A DNA stretch of 64,000 nt from Parapontixanthobacter aurantiacus (GTDB lineage Bacteria > Pseudomonadota > Alphaproteobacteria > Sphingomonadales > Sphingomonadaceae): the NCBI RefSeq assembly GCF_009827635.1, contig NZ_WTYW01000001.1, positions 886,001 through 950,000 on the forward strand, in the 5' to 3' direction. A program made the position numbers and the translations under genes. How positions within the stretch are numbered: the stretch's first letter is position 1; each line of letters starts with the position of its first letter. The notes under the pieces were generated by a model, which was not told the DNA's origin, did no database searches, and was given only the letters and a program-made list of their open reading frames with translations. This document shows, one piece after another, positions 56,204-64,000 of this stretch.

Positions 56204-58563
56204 CCAACCGCGTCATCCTCGGCGTCGCGTTCCTCCGTTTCTTCGGCCGGAAGTCTGGCCTCGACTTCGGCCCGCAGACTCGCAACGAGATCGGCGCTAT
56301 GCGTCAGTCGGTCTTCCTCTTCATCGAGGATCGCGAGAAACGCATCGCGCTTGTAAGATCGGCAGAGCCGGTCGGAAACGCCGTCCTCGATCGTCGAACA
56401 AACGAGATCGATCATCCGCTCCGCGCCGTGCAGGCGGCCCCATAGATAATCGTTCTCGCGGTAGGCGCGGCTGAAAAACGCCCCGAAATTGTAGAATTCT
56501 ATTCCGCGTAAAGTCGCGCGCGTTCCCCCCTCGCGGATGGAGCGTGCATCGTCGGGCGAGATGCGGTCGACCTTCACTGGGTCGTACTCGTTATACACCT
56601 CGTTACGCAGCAGCGGGAACGTGGCGATGTCGTAATAGGGAAAGCCGAGATAGGTGAGCAGCATGCGCCGTTTCAGGTCCTTAGGCATCGCCGCCATAGC
56701 CTCGGCCAGCATCTCCTCCGCCCGTTCGTCGAGTTCGGGGAGCAACCGCCGCTCTGCGATCAGATCGATGACCCGCCCGGCGTCCTTCGCGATATCGCGT
56801 GCCGCCTCTGCAAATTCGGGTCCGAGATACTCCTCGCTTTCCCGCGCGTAATAGAGCGCCAGAATATCGTAGATCGCCTGCCGCGCTTCCTCGACCGCCG
56901 ACACGGGGATGTCAGGATCGATCTCCCAGTCGCGCGCGAGACGGCGTGTGAGCAGCCGCAATCGGCGCAACCGAAAGTCGATGTCGTGGACGCGAAAGAA
57001 CGCGATGGCCTCCTCGCTCGCACCGCCCCCCGGTGCGCCCAGATTGGTAAGGCCGCGCTCCGCAAATTCGCCGCGCAGCAGCGCCTCGATCACCTGCAGC
57101 GAAGGCTGATCCGGCCCGCCGCCCGCGTCGGCCACCAGCTTCGCAAGGTTTTCCACGATGTTCGAGAATTTGGTCTGGGCATAGGCTTGGAACGCGAAGC
57201 CGGCACTGCTCGCGGCCGCCTGCTGCGCCTTGGCGCGCCAGTTCTTCAGGCGGCGCGGCGTGGGCGTATCGAGGAAGAAGGTTCGTCCGAACAGCCGCTC
57301 GACCTCGCCTTCGACTTCGTCCCGCAGCGCCTTGATGATGCGCTGAATGCGCACCGCCTCGCGCGATTGATCGGCGATCGTTTCGAGATTGTCGCGGATC
57401 GGCTGCTCGCGCGGAATGGTCGAGAGCGAGCCAAAGATCGCCGCGAAAAAGCCAACGGGTTCCGCCATGTCGTCGTCGCCAAGCGATCCGATCCGGTCCG
57501 GGCGCGGGTCGATATAGACGAACCGCCGGTCGACTTCGCGCTGGACAGGTCGCTGGGGAAGAGCCGCGATCGCACCGGAAAACGGCGCGTTCACCAGAAC
57601 CGATCCGTCGATCAGCGAGGCGTTATGCTCATCACCCTGCTTGTGATGAACCGGCATGATCCGTTCGAGAAAGTCGGAGCGCGTCGGCCAAGTGGCCCCG
57701 CTATCCTCTGCCAGCTGGTCGATCTCTGCGACGCGCAGCGGCGGAAAGGCTCCGGGAAAGCTGGCAGTCGCACGGGCCGCAAAAGTCAGCTCGTTGATGT
57801 CTGCCAGTCCCATGCCACCCTCCCGCGGGACGCGGACGGCAAAAGAGATTGGCAGGCGATGTTCGGTTTCCTCGACGACCGGGGGGCTGTTGAGCCTCAA
57901 ATACTGGATGTGTCCGCGAAAATCCGTCGTCGTGACGAACAGGTCGATCGGATGATCGGGAGGCAGCAACGGCTTCTCCGCCGGCGTTTCCCGCATGGTC
58001 GTGATGGCACCGGCGAGCAGCTTGCTAAAACCGATCCCCGAAAAGGGCGGCTGGAACCACCGCCCGCGCACCAGGCTCGACAGCTTGCGGGCGACCTCGG
58101 TGCGCGTCTCGGGGGCGACGCTCTCGCTAACGGCGCTGTCAGGGCGACTCATGAGCCACCAGACGAGCGGCTGCGCCCAGAACTTGGCGAAGCGCCAGAC
58201 GGGGCGGGCATCCGGATCGACCAGCTCGTCGATATCCGCCATTTCCAGCCATAGGTCGGTCAATGGCTCCAGCGAATGTCCCGAATGGATCGCATCGGCG
58301 AGGAAGACGGCATTGATCCCCCCTGCGCTCGCCCCGGTCAGGATGTCGGGGAGCACCCGCAGGCGCAGATCATGCTCCGCTTCGATATCGTTGAAGATGC
58401 GGCGATAGACGGCGCTCGACCCCGACGCCTCGACACCTTCGCCATGGAAATCGCGACTGGCCCGGGCGAGGTGCCATAATTCCTTCGTGACGCCATGCAT
58501 GTAGACGGCAAGGCTGACGCCGCCGTAGCAAACCAGTGCGATCCGTAACTCTTTCTGCCGCAT
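56182..58563 (-). CDS. Large patatin-like phospholipase-family protein
   Basis: 793 residues. The patatin domain occupies roughly the first 350 residues: KELRIALVCYGGVSLAVYMHGV supplies the oxyanion loop, the nucleophile elbow is GASAGG near 74-82, and the catalytic aspartate lies in DGSVLVNAPF. A long C-terminal helical region of the kind seen in patatin-like proteins with DUF3376-type extensions follows. It may act on membrane lipids. The 3' end overlaps the metallo-hydrolase gene by 22 bp (convergent). Confidence 0.88.
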   Translation of the reverse strand: MRQKELRIALVCYGGVSLAVYMHGVTKELWHLARASRDFHGEGVEASGSSAVYRRIFNDIEAEHDLRLRVLPDILTGASAGGINAVFLADAIHSGHSLEPLTDLWLEMADIDELVDPDARPVWRFAKFWAQPLVWWLMSRPDSAVSESVAPETRTEVARKLSSLVRGRWFQPPFSGIGFSKLLAGAITTMRETPAEKPLLPPDHPIDLFVTTTDFRGHIQYLRLNSPPVVEETEHRLPISFAVRVPREGGMGLADINELTFAARATASFPGAFPPLRVAEIDQLAEDSGATWPTRSDFLERIMPVHHKQGDEHNASLIDGSVLVNAPFSGAIAALPQRPVQREVDRRFVYIDPRPDRIGSLGDDDMAEPVGFFAAIFGSLSTIPREQPIRDNLETIADQSREAVRIQRIIKALRDEVEGEVERLFGRTFFLDTPTPRRLKNWRAKAQQAAASSAGFAFQAYAQTKFSNIVENLAKLVADAGGGPDQPSLQVIEALLRGEFAERGLTNLGAPGGGASEEAIAFFRVHDIDFRLRRLRLLTRRLARDWEIDPDIPVSAVEEARQAIYDILALYYARESEEYLGPEFAEAARDIAKDAGRVIDLIAERRLLPELDERAEEMLAEAMAAMPKDLKRRMLLTYLGFPYYDIATFPLLRNEVYNEYDPVKVDRISPDDARSIREGGTRATLRGIEFYNFGAFFSRAYRENDYLWGRLHGAERMIDLVCSTIEDGVSDRLCRSYKRDAFLAILDEEEDRLTHSADLVASLRAEVEARLPAEETEERDAEDDAVGQSPSDS

Positions 58564-58671
58564 CGCGGCCTTTCTGGCAGGTCGGAAAAACTATGGCCAG
58601 TAGGCAATTGCGAGATTGCAAAATCCGGTCGTTCTCTTTACGTTCCAGATCGTGGAAAGCGGGAGTGTCGG

Positions 58672-59070
58672 ATGCTAGAGGGAAGTTGTTGTTGCAAGGC
58701 GGTGCGGTTCACCGTCAGCGAACCGCCCGAAATGATGGCGACATGTCATTGCAGCCGTTGCCGGAAGGTTGGGATGAGCACCTTCGTTTTCGTGAAGTCC
58801 GATGCCTTCTCCCTCGTCGACGGTCACTCGCAAATTTCCGTCTATGAACCCGAAGAGAGCTTTCGCTACCGCCGAACTTTCTGCAGCCGCTGCGGCACTT
58901 CGCTTGGCGAAATCGGGAGTTCCGGCGACAGCTTTCCGGTCCCTGCCAATTGCTTCGACGATCCGCTGAACCTCAAGGTGCGGTTCCATGAATTCGTGCG
59001 GGAGAAGCCTGAATGGGCGGTAATCTGCGATGACGCGAAACAGTTCGAGGGCCACCCGGTCGCATCCTGA
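58672..59070 (+). CDS. GFA-family (CENP-V/glutathione-dependent formaldehyde-activating-like) protein
   Basis: 132 residues. Zinc-ligand pattern: CCC at 6-8 in GSCCCKAVRF, CHCSRCRK near 25-32 and FCSRCGTSLGE near 70. These match GFA domain proteins, which need not be formaldehyde enzymes. Ends 5 bp before radA on the same strand. Confidence 0.87.
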   Translation: MLEGSCCCKAVRFTVSEPPEMMATCHCSRCRKVGMSTFVFVKSDAFSLVDGHSQISVYEPEESFRYRRTFCSRCGTSLGEIGSSGDSFPVPANCFDDPLNLKVRFHEFVREKPEWAVICDDAKQFEGHPVAS

Positions 59071-59075
59071 ATATT

Positions 59076-60443
59076 ATGGCTAAACCGAAACGAAAATATG
59101 TCTGTCAGGCATGCGGCGGGGTGTCGCATCGCTGGCAGGGACAATGTCCCGATTGTGCTGAATGGAACACGCTGTCCGAAGAGGCGCCGGCAACCGTCTT
59201 TTCGCAAAAGCATGACCTCTCGAGCGGCGGGCGATCGGTGGAATTCGTCGATCTTGACCGGCCGGGCAAGCTGCCCGAGCGGCAGGCGACAGGCCTCGCT
59301 GAATTCGATCGGGCGCTGGGCGGCGGGCTCGTGCCCGGCTCTGCGATCCTGATGGGCGGCGATCCGGGCATCGGCAAGTCGACCCTGTTGCTGCAAGCGG
59401 CGGCTAACATGGCGCGGGCGGGTGTCGAGACCTGCTATGTCAGTGGCGAGGAAGCTGCGGGACAGGTGCGCCTCCGCGCCGCCCGGCTAGGCCTTGCCGA
59501 TGCGCCCGTGAAATTGGCGGCGGCAACGTCGGTGCGCGACATCCTGACGACGCTCGGACAGATGGCAACGCCCGGTCTCCTGGTCATCGATTCGATCCAG
59601 ACAATGTATTCCGACACGATCGAGGGTGCTCCCGGAACGGTGAGCCAGGTGCGCGGCTGCGCCTTTGAACTGATCCGCTATGCGAAGGAGAACAACGTCG
59701 CTTTGGTCCTCGTCGGCCACGTGACGAAGGACGGGAACATTGCCGGGCCACGCGTTCTCGAACACATGGTGGACGTGGTGATGAGCTTCGAGGGCGAGCG
59801 CAGCCACCAGTATCGGATCCTCCGCGCACTCAAGAACCGTTTTGGCGCGGTCGACGAGATCGGCGTGTTTGCCATGGCCGGCGACGGGCTGGAGGAAGTC
59901 GCGAACCCCTCGTCGCTGTTCCTTTCGGGCAGGGACGAACCGCTGGCGGGCAGCGCCGTCTTTCCCGCGATCGAGGGAACGCGACCCGTCCTCGTAGAGA
60001 TACAGGCCTTGATCGTGCGCCTGCAATCTGGGGCAACTCCGCGCCGCGCTGTCGTGGGCTGGGACAATGGGCGGCTCGCCATGCTGCTCGCCGTTCTCGA
60101 ATCCCGCTGCGGGCTCAACTTCTCCTCGGCCGAAGTCTATCTGAACGTTGCAGGCGGCTACCGCCTTGCCGATCCTGCAGCCGATCTGGCGGTCGCGGCT
60201 GCGCTCGTCTCCGCCCTCTCCGACAAGCCGCTGCCGAAGGATAGCGTCTGGCTGGGCGAGGTTTCATTAGCCGGAGAAATTCGCCCCGTTGCCCATGCCG
60301 GACTACGTCTGCGCGAAGCGGCCAAGCTCGGTTTTGCCGCCGGATACGGACCTGCCGATGTCGAAAATCCGGCAAAGCAGCTGCGCTATGTCGGACTGGC
60401 GCAATTGCTCAACCTCGTTGACCGCGCGATGACGGGAAATTAA
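59076..60443 (+). CDS. radA: DNA repair protein RadA (Sms)
   Basis: 455 residues. Zinc finger C10-x2-C13...C24-x2-C27, Walker A GGDPGIGKSTLL near 93, the RadA-specific KNRFG motif (LKNRFGAVDEIGVF) and a C-terminal Lon-protease-like domain. RadA is a DNA helicase aiding recombination and branch migration. It is 28 bp upstream of cvpA, and alr follows further down. Confidence 0.97.
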   Translation: MAKPKRKYVCQACGGVSHRWQGQCPDCAEWNTLSEEAPATVFSQKHDLSSGGRSVEFVDLDRPGKLPERQATGLAEFDRALGGGLVPGSAILMGGDPGIGKSTLLLQAAANMARAGVETCYVSGEEAAGQVRLRAARLGLADAPVKLAAATSVRDILTTLGQMATPGLLVIDSIQTMYSDTIEGAPGTVSQVRGCAFELIRYAKENNVALVLVGHVTKDGNIAGPRVLEHMVDVVMSFEGERSHQYRILRALKNRFGAVDEIGVFAMAGDGLEEVANPSSLFLSGRDEPLAGSAVFPAIEGTRPVLVEIQALIVRLQSGATPRRAVVGWDNGRLAMLLAVLESRCGLNFSSAEVYLNVAGGYRLADPAADLAVAAALVSALSDKPLPKDSVWLGEVSLAGEIRPVAHAGLRLREAAKLGFAAGYGPADVENPAKQLRYVGLAQLLNLVDRAMTGN

Positions 60444-60471
60444 CCACGCGAGACGTAACGACGGGATCGCA

Positions 60472-60999
60472 ATGACAGGCTTCGACATCATCGTGCTGAC
60501 AATCGTGGGCGTGGCTGCCGTCGGCGGCTTCATGCGCGGCGTCGTGCAGGAAGTGCTGTCGCTTGCTGCCTGGATCCTGGCGATCGCTGCGATTCGCGTG
60601 CTGCACAAGCCGCTGACCGATCAGCTGGGAACGCAACTCGGCGATACGACGACAACGTCCATTCTCGCTTTCGTTCTTCTGCTGCTCATTCCCTATGCAG
60701 CGATGAAGGTCATCGCGACCAATGCCGGGAAGGCCGCGCGCAGTTCCGTCCTCGGTTTCATCGATCGTATCCTCGGCTTCCTGTTCGGAGCCATCAAGGG
60801 CCTCATCATCGTCGTCATCGGTTTCTCGGTTCTCGTCCTCGGCTTCGATACGATCTGGGGCATGAAGGGCCGACCGAACTGGATCGCGACGGCCCGCAGC
60901 TACGAATTCATCGATGCAAGCTCGCGCAGCATGGTCGAGATCATCGGCGAGCGACGGGCACGGATGCGGGCCGCAGACGCCGCTGCAAACGAGGAATGA
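60472..60999 (+). CDS. cvpA: CvpA-family membrane protein
   Basis: 175 residues, four hydrophobic segments: FDIIVLTIVGVAAVGGFMRGVVQEVLSL, LAFVLLLLIPYAAMKVI, RILGFLFGAIKGLIIVVIGFSVLVLGF and flanking regions. The RGVVQEVLSLAAWILAIAA region is the family signature. Linked to purine supply and envelope stress in some bacteria. The stop overlaps the next gene (ATGA). Confidence 0.93.
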   Translation: MTGFDIIVLTIVGVAAVGGFMRGVVQEVLSLAAWILAIAAIRVLHKPLTDQLGTQLGDTTTTSILAFVLLLLIPYAAMKVIATNAGKAARSSVLGFIDRILGFLFGAIKGLIIVVIGFSVLVLGFDTIWGMKGRPNWIATARSYEFIDASSRSMVEIIGERRARMRAADAAANEE

Positions 61000-61421
61000 G
61001 CGGCAGTCCGGCCCTTTATTCGCCGCGCCTCCTCGGACTTGCCGTCACGCTGGCGGACTATCCGATAGGCGAGCGCATGACCCTTTCCGAAAGCGTGCGG
61101 TCGCGAACCTGCGGCAGCATCGTGACGGTCGCCTTCGACCCGTCCGACACATCGAAGATCGGTATCTCCGCATCGGCCTGCGCCGTCGGTCAGGCGGCGG
61201 CGGCGATCTTCGTCGCTGATGCCGAGGGTCGCGAAGCCTCGTCGATTTCTGCCGCGATGGACGCGATTGCCTCCTGGCTCGACGATAACGGGCCGCTTCC
61301 CGACTGGGCCGACATCGAAGCGCTCGCTCCTGCCATCCCTCACAAGGGGCGGCACGAAGCCATCCTGCTGCCGTGGAAGGCCGCGGCGGTCGCGCTTTCC
61401 AAAGGCGTGACGGCTGGCTAA
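60996..61421 (+). CDS. IscU/SufU-like iron-sulfur scaffold homolog, atypical
   Basis: 141 residues. Aligns with IscU/SufU scaffolds at SRTCGSIVTVAF (Cys39), KIGISASACAVGQAAAAI (Cys62) and GRHEAILLPWKAAAVAL, where Glu121 replaces the third ligand cysteine (the usual (K/R)HC). Iron-sulfur scaffolds need three ligands, so it may bind metal differently or have a different role. No isc or suf genes are near. The ATG overlaps the cvpA stop. Confidence 0.82.
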   Translation: MSGSPALYSPRLLGLAVTLADYPIGERMTLSESVRSRTCGSIVTVAFDPSDTSKIGISASACAVGQAAAAIFVADAEGREASSISAAMDAIASWLDDNGPLPDWADIEALAPAIPHKGRHEAILLPWKAAAVALSKGVTAG

Positions 61422-61461
61422 GGCTGCCCTTTACAACGAAGCTGCGAGGGGAGGGGCAAGA

Positions 61462-63093
61462 ATGTCCGAGGCTGCCGCGCTCGAACAGGAGCCGAGCGAG
61501 AAGGAAATCAGGTTGGTCATCGCGGCCTCGTCCGCCGGTACGATCTTCGAGTGGTACGATTTCTTCATCTACGGAACGCTGTTTGCGCTGATCGGAGCGG
61601 CCTTCTTCCCGAGCGAGAACGAAACCTTGCAGATCCTGCTGGTCTGGGCCGGTTTCGCGATCGGGTTCGGCTTCCGGCCCCTCGGCGCGATCCTGTTCGG
61701 TTTTCTCGGCGACCGGCTGGGGCGCAAATATACCTTCCTTGTGACCGTCACCCTCATGGGCATCGCGACGGCCGGCGTTGGCCTCGTACCCAATGCCGCA
61801 AGCATCGGGCTGTGGGCCCCGGCCATCGTGATCCTGCTGCGCATACTTCAGGGGCTGGCCCTGGGCGGTGAATATGGCGGGGCTGCGATCTACGTCGCGG
61901 AACATGCACCACCAGAAAAGCGCGGCTTCTACACAAGCTTCATCCAGGCGAGCGTCGTCGGCGGCTTCGTCCTCAGCATCGTGGTTGTGCTCGCCTGCCG
62001 CGCGATCTTTCCGGCGGATACATTCGCCGCATGGGGTTGGCGCGTTCCGTTTCTTTTATCGATCGTCCTGCTCGGCATATCGCTGTGGATGCGCCTGAAG
62101 CTTTCCGAAAGCCCGGTCTTCCTCGCCATGAAGGAGGCGGGAGAGACGGCGCGCAATCCCTTTGTGGAAAGCTTCACTTATCCCGGCAACAAGAAGCGTA
62201 TCTTCGTCGCGCTGTTCGGTATTACGGGCGTGCTGACGACGATCTGGTACACCGCGTTCTTCTCCAGCCTTTCATTCCTTCAGCGCGACATGCGCCTCGA
62301 CGAATTCGCGGTCGAGATGATCCTGCTCGTCGGCGGGCTCGTGTCGATGAGCTTCTACCTCGTGGTCGGCAAATGGTCGGACCGGGTCGGCAGGAAGAAG
62401 CCGATCGTGATCGGCGCGCTGCTCGCCCTGCTGCTGCTGTTCCCGATCTTCTGGGCCATGGGCAGCCTCGCCAATCCCGGACTCGCACAGGCGGCGAGGG
62501 ACAATCCGATCCTGGTGTCTGGACCTGAATGCGCGACCGATCCCTTCGCCGAACTGTTCGACCGTGAGCAGACCGATTGCGGCAAGTTGCTCGAAACGCT
62601 GACCAGCAGCGGAGTGCGCTATGCGGTCGCGGAAGCTCCGACCGTTGGCCTGTCCGTGGCCGGTGACGTCGTCGCCTTGCCGCCAACTTGGTTCGAGGAT
62701 GGCGCCGCCCGCCGTGCCGGCATCGAAGAGACGCTTGCGGGATACGGCTTCGACTTCTCCCGGCAGGTTCCCGGTATCGGCGCGATCATCGGCATTCTCG
62801 GGCTGATCCTCGTCCTCGGCGCATTGTCGGCCATGACCTACGGTTCGGTAGCGGCGCTTCTGTCGGAGATGTTTCCCCCACGCATCCGATATAGCTCGAT
62901 GTCGATCCCCTACCATATAGGCGCCGGTTATCTCGGCGGGTTCCTGCCGCTTATATCAGGCTTCATCGTGGCCCGGACCGGCGATATCTACGCAGGGTTG
63001 TGGTACACGTGGGCGGTCGTCGCATTCGGCATGGTCGTCGCCTTCTGGGGCCTGCCGAGCGGACCGCCGCGCGACTTTGCCGAAGATGGCTGA
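61462..63093 (+). CDS. MFS transporter, metabolite:H+ symporter (MHS) group, with a large loop insert
   Basis: 543 residues, longer than the 430-450 usual for the MHS group. Signature LGFLGDRLGRKYTFLVTV (helix 2-3 loop) and RILQGLALGGEYGGAAIYVAEHAPPEKRG place it in the MHS/ProP-like group. Residues about 335-433 between membrane helices form a soluble loop (for example SGPECATDPFAELFDREQTDC) rather than a usual short loop. Transport substrate unknown. The alr ATG lies inside the last codons of this gene. Confidence 0.9.
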   Translation: MSEAAALEQEPSEKEIRLVIAASSAGTIFEWYDFFIYGTLFALIGAAFFPSENETLQILLVWAGFAIGFGFRPLGAILFGFLGDRLGRKYTFLVTVTLMGIATAGVGLVPNAASIGLWAPAIVILLRILQGLALGGEYGGAAIYVAEHAPPEKRGFYTSFIQASVVGGFVLSIVVVLACRAIFPADTFAAWGWRVPFLLSIVLLGISLWMRLKLSESPVFLAMKEAGETARNPFVESFTYPGNKKRIFVALFGITGVLTTIWYTAFFSSLSFLQRDMRLDEFAVEMILLVGGLVSMSFYLVVGKWSDRVGRKKPIVIGALLALLLLFPIFWAMGSLANPGLAQAARDNPILVSGPECATDPFAELFDREQTDCGKLLETLTSSGVRYAVAEAPTVGLSVAGDVVALPPTWFEDGAARRAGIEETLAGYGFDFSRQVPGIGAIIGILGLILVLGALSAMTYGSVAALLSEMFPPRIRYSSMSIPYHIGAGYLGGFLPLISGFIVARTGDIYAGLWYTWAVVAFGMVVAFWGLPSGPPRDFAEDG

Positions 63094-64000
63094 CAGGCCG
63101 CCATCCACCCTTCGCCTGCGAATTGACCAAAAGGCACTGGCCGCGAACTGGCAGGCGCTCGACCGTCTTTCGGGGCGGGCGGGGACAGGCGCGGCGGTCA
63201 AGGCGGATTGCTACGGTCTCGGAGTCGATCGCTGCGTGCCGATCCTGAAGAAAGCTGGCTGCGAGGCGTTCTTCGTCGCTCACTGGCAGGAAGTCGAGGG
63301 TGTCGCACGCCACGTCGATCCCGGCTCCATCGCGGTCCTGCACGGCTGCACGAACGAGGCCGAAGCCGCCTATGCCATCGCAACAGGGGCAAAGCCGGTC
63401 ATCAATTCGCTCGAGCAAGCAAGGCGCTGGACCGAGGCGGACGGGGGCCCCTGTCACCTCATGATCGATACGGGGATCAACCGGCTCGGCATCGCTACGC
63501 ATGAATGCAGCGACCCTGCCATTGCCGCGCTCGACATCGACGTGCTGATGTCGCATCTGGCCTGCGCCGACGAAGACAGTGCGATGAACGTACGCCAGCT
63601 TCAGCGCTTTCGCGATATCATTCCCGCCATTTCGCATCGGACGACAAGCCTGGCGAACAGCGCAGGCATTGCGCTCGGCAGCAAGTATCATTTCGATCTC
63701 ACCCGTCCCGGTCTCTCGCTCTATGGCGGCGTTCCGCGCACTGAACTGTCTGAAGTGATCGCACAGGTTGCCTATCCGCAAGCCGCGATCATCCAGCGCC
63801 GCAGCATCAGGGCAGGGGAGAAGGTCGGCTACAACGCGACGTTCACCGCGCAGCATGACATGGAGATCGGCGTGGTCTCCATCGGCTATGCCGACGGGTT
63901 CCTGAGGGCCAACAAGCAGGAGGGGGCGGCTTTCCGAGATGGACAGACCCGCCTTCCCCTGCTCGGAAAGATATCCATGGATATGGTCGTCGTCGATTGC
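63086..64000 (+). CDS. alr: Alanine racemase (truncated by window edge)
   Basis: PLP enzyme making D-alanine for peptidoglycan. 305 codons inside the window. The start ATG at 63086 overlaps the MFS stop by 8 bp. The PLP lysine is K39 in AAVKADCYGLG, where Cys follows Asp in place of the more frequent Ala or Gly. DTGINRLGI and SLANSAGIAL mark the barrel; VGYNATF carries the second catalytic tyrosine region. The 3' part lies beyond the window. Confidence 0.95.
   Translation, partial: MADRPPSTLRLRIDQKALAANWQALDRLSGRAGTGAAVKADCYGLGVDRCVPILKKAGCEAFFVAHWQEVEGVARHVDPGSIAVLHGCTNEAEAAYAIATGAKPVINSLEQARRWTEADGGPCHLMIDTGINRLGIATHECSDPAIAALDIDVLMSHLACADEDSAMNVRQLQRFRDIIPAISHRTTSLANSAGIALGSKYHFDLTRPGLSLYGGVPRTELSEVIAQVAYPQAAIIQRRSIRAGEKVGYNATFTAQHDMEIGVVSIGYADGFLRANKQEGAAFRDGQTRLPLLGKISMDMVVVDC

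Overview
The window looks like a chromosomal segment of an alphaproteobacterium of the order Sphingomonadales, most likely the Erythrobacteraceae. The basis is GC-rich coding, alphaproteobacterial gene clusters (mreBCD-mrdA-rodA; rph/hrcA-grpE with dnaK-dnaJ close by; radA-cvpA next to alr) and protein families common in that group (DUF1206, DUF817, DOMON-like, GFA, MHS-type MFS). The order-level call is inference from content. There is no 16S rRNA gene, and I found no tRNA, CRISPR array, prophage or insertion sequence. About 59 protein-coding loci were called. One is a clear pseudogene and two run off the window ends.

Layout. 0.0-4.9 kb: cell-shape operon on the minus strand (mreB, mreC, mreD, mrdA, rodA). 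5.1-14.3 kb: mutL and a lipoprotein, then minus-strand genes for a MaoC-like hydratase, a DUF1206 membrane protein, ychF, a Tat-exported SDR, a CPBP protease, pth, rplY and a TraB/GumN lipoprotein. 14.6-20.4 kb: glyQ-glyS and ppdK. 20.4-25.1 kb: a degenerate methyltransferase, comF, a structured minus-strand RNA with its own terminator (6S-like candidate), hisI, and a MerR regulator next to an acyl-CoA dehydrogenase. 25.1-31.8 kb: cysK with an MFS exporter, a PilZ protein, tyrS, a DOMON-like/DUF1343 pair and a DUF817 protein. 31.9-36.8 kb: a MoxR ATPase and its VWA partner separated by two tandem chemoreceptor-like genes, the first of them broken. 36.9-44.7 kb: a hydrolase-OsmC fusion, parE, an LpoA-like lipoprotein, rsmI-yraN-gshB and a DedA protein. 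44.7-55.2 kb: xerC-hemW-rdgB-rph (minus strand), hrcA-grpE, small envelope genes, dnaK-dnaJ. 55.3-64 kb: a metallo-beta-lactamase-fold hydrolase, a large patatin-like protein, a GFA protein, radA, cvpA, an IscU-like protein, an MHS transporter and the start of alr.

Most of the window is housekeeping. The less ordinary signals are the decayed chemoreceptor beside its intact paralog, the hairpin covering the ribosome-binding region of the intact copy, the 6S-like RNA locus, RpoH-type promoter matches ahead of dnaK and hrcA, an IscU-like protein lacking the third ligand cysteine, and a transporter with a large loop insertion. I did not find convincing evidence of a wholly new multi-gene system.
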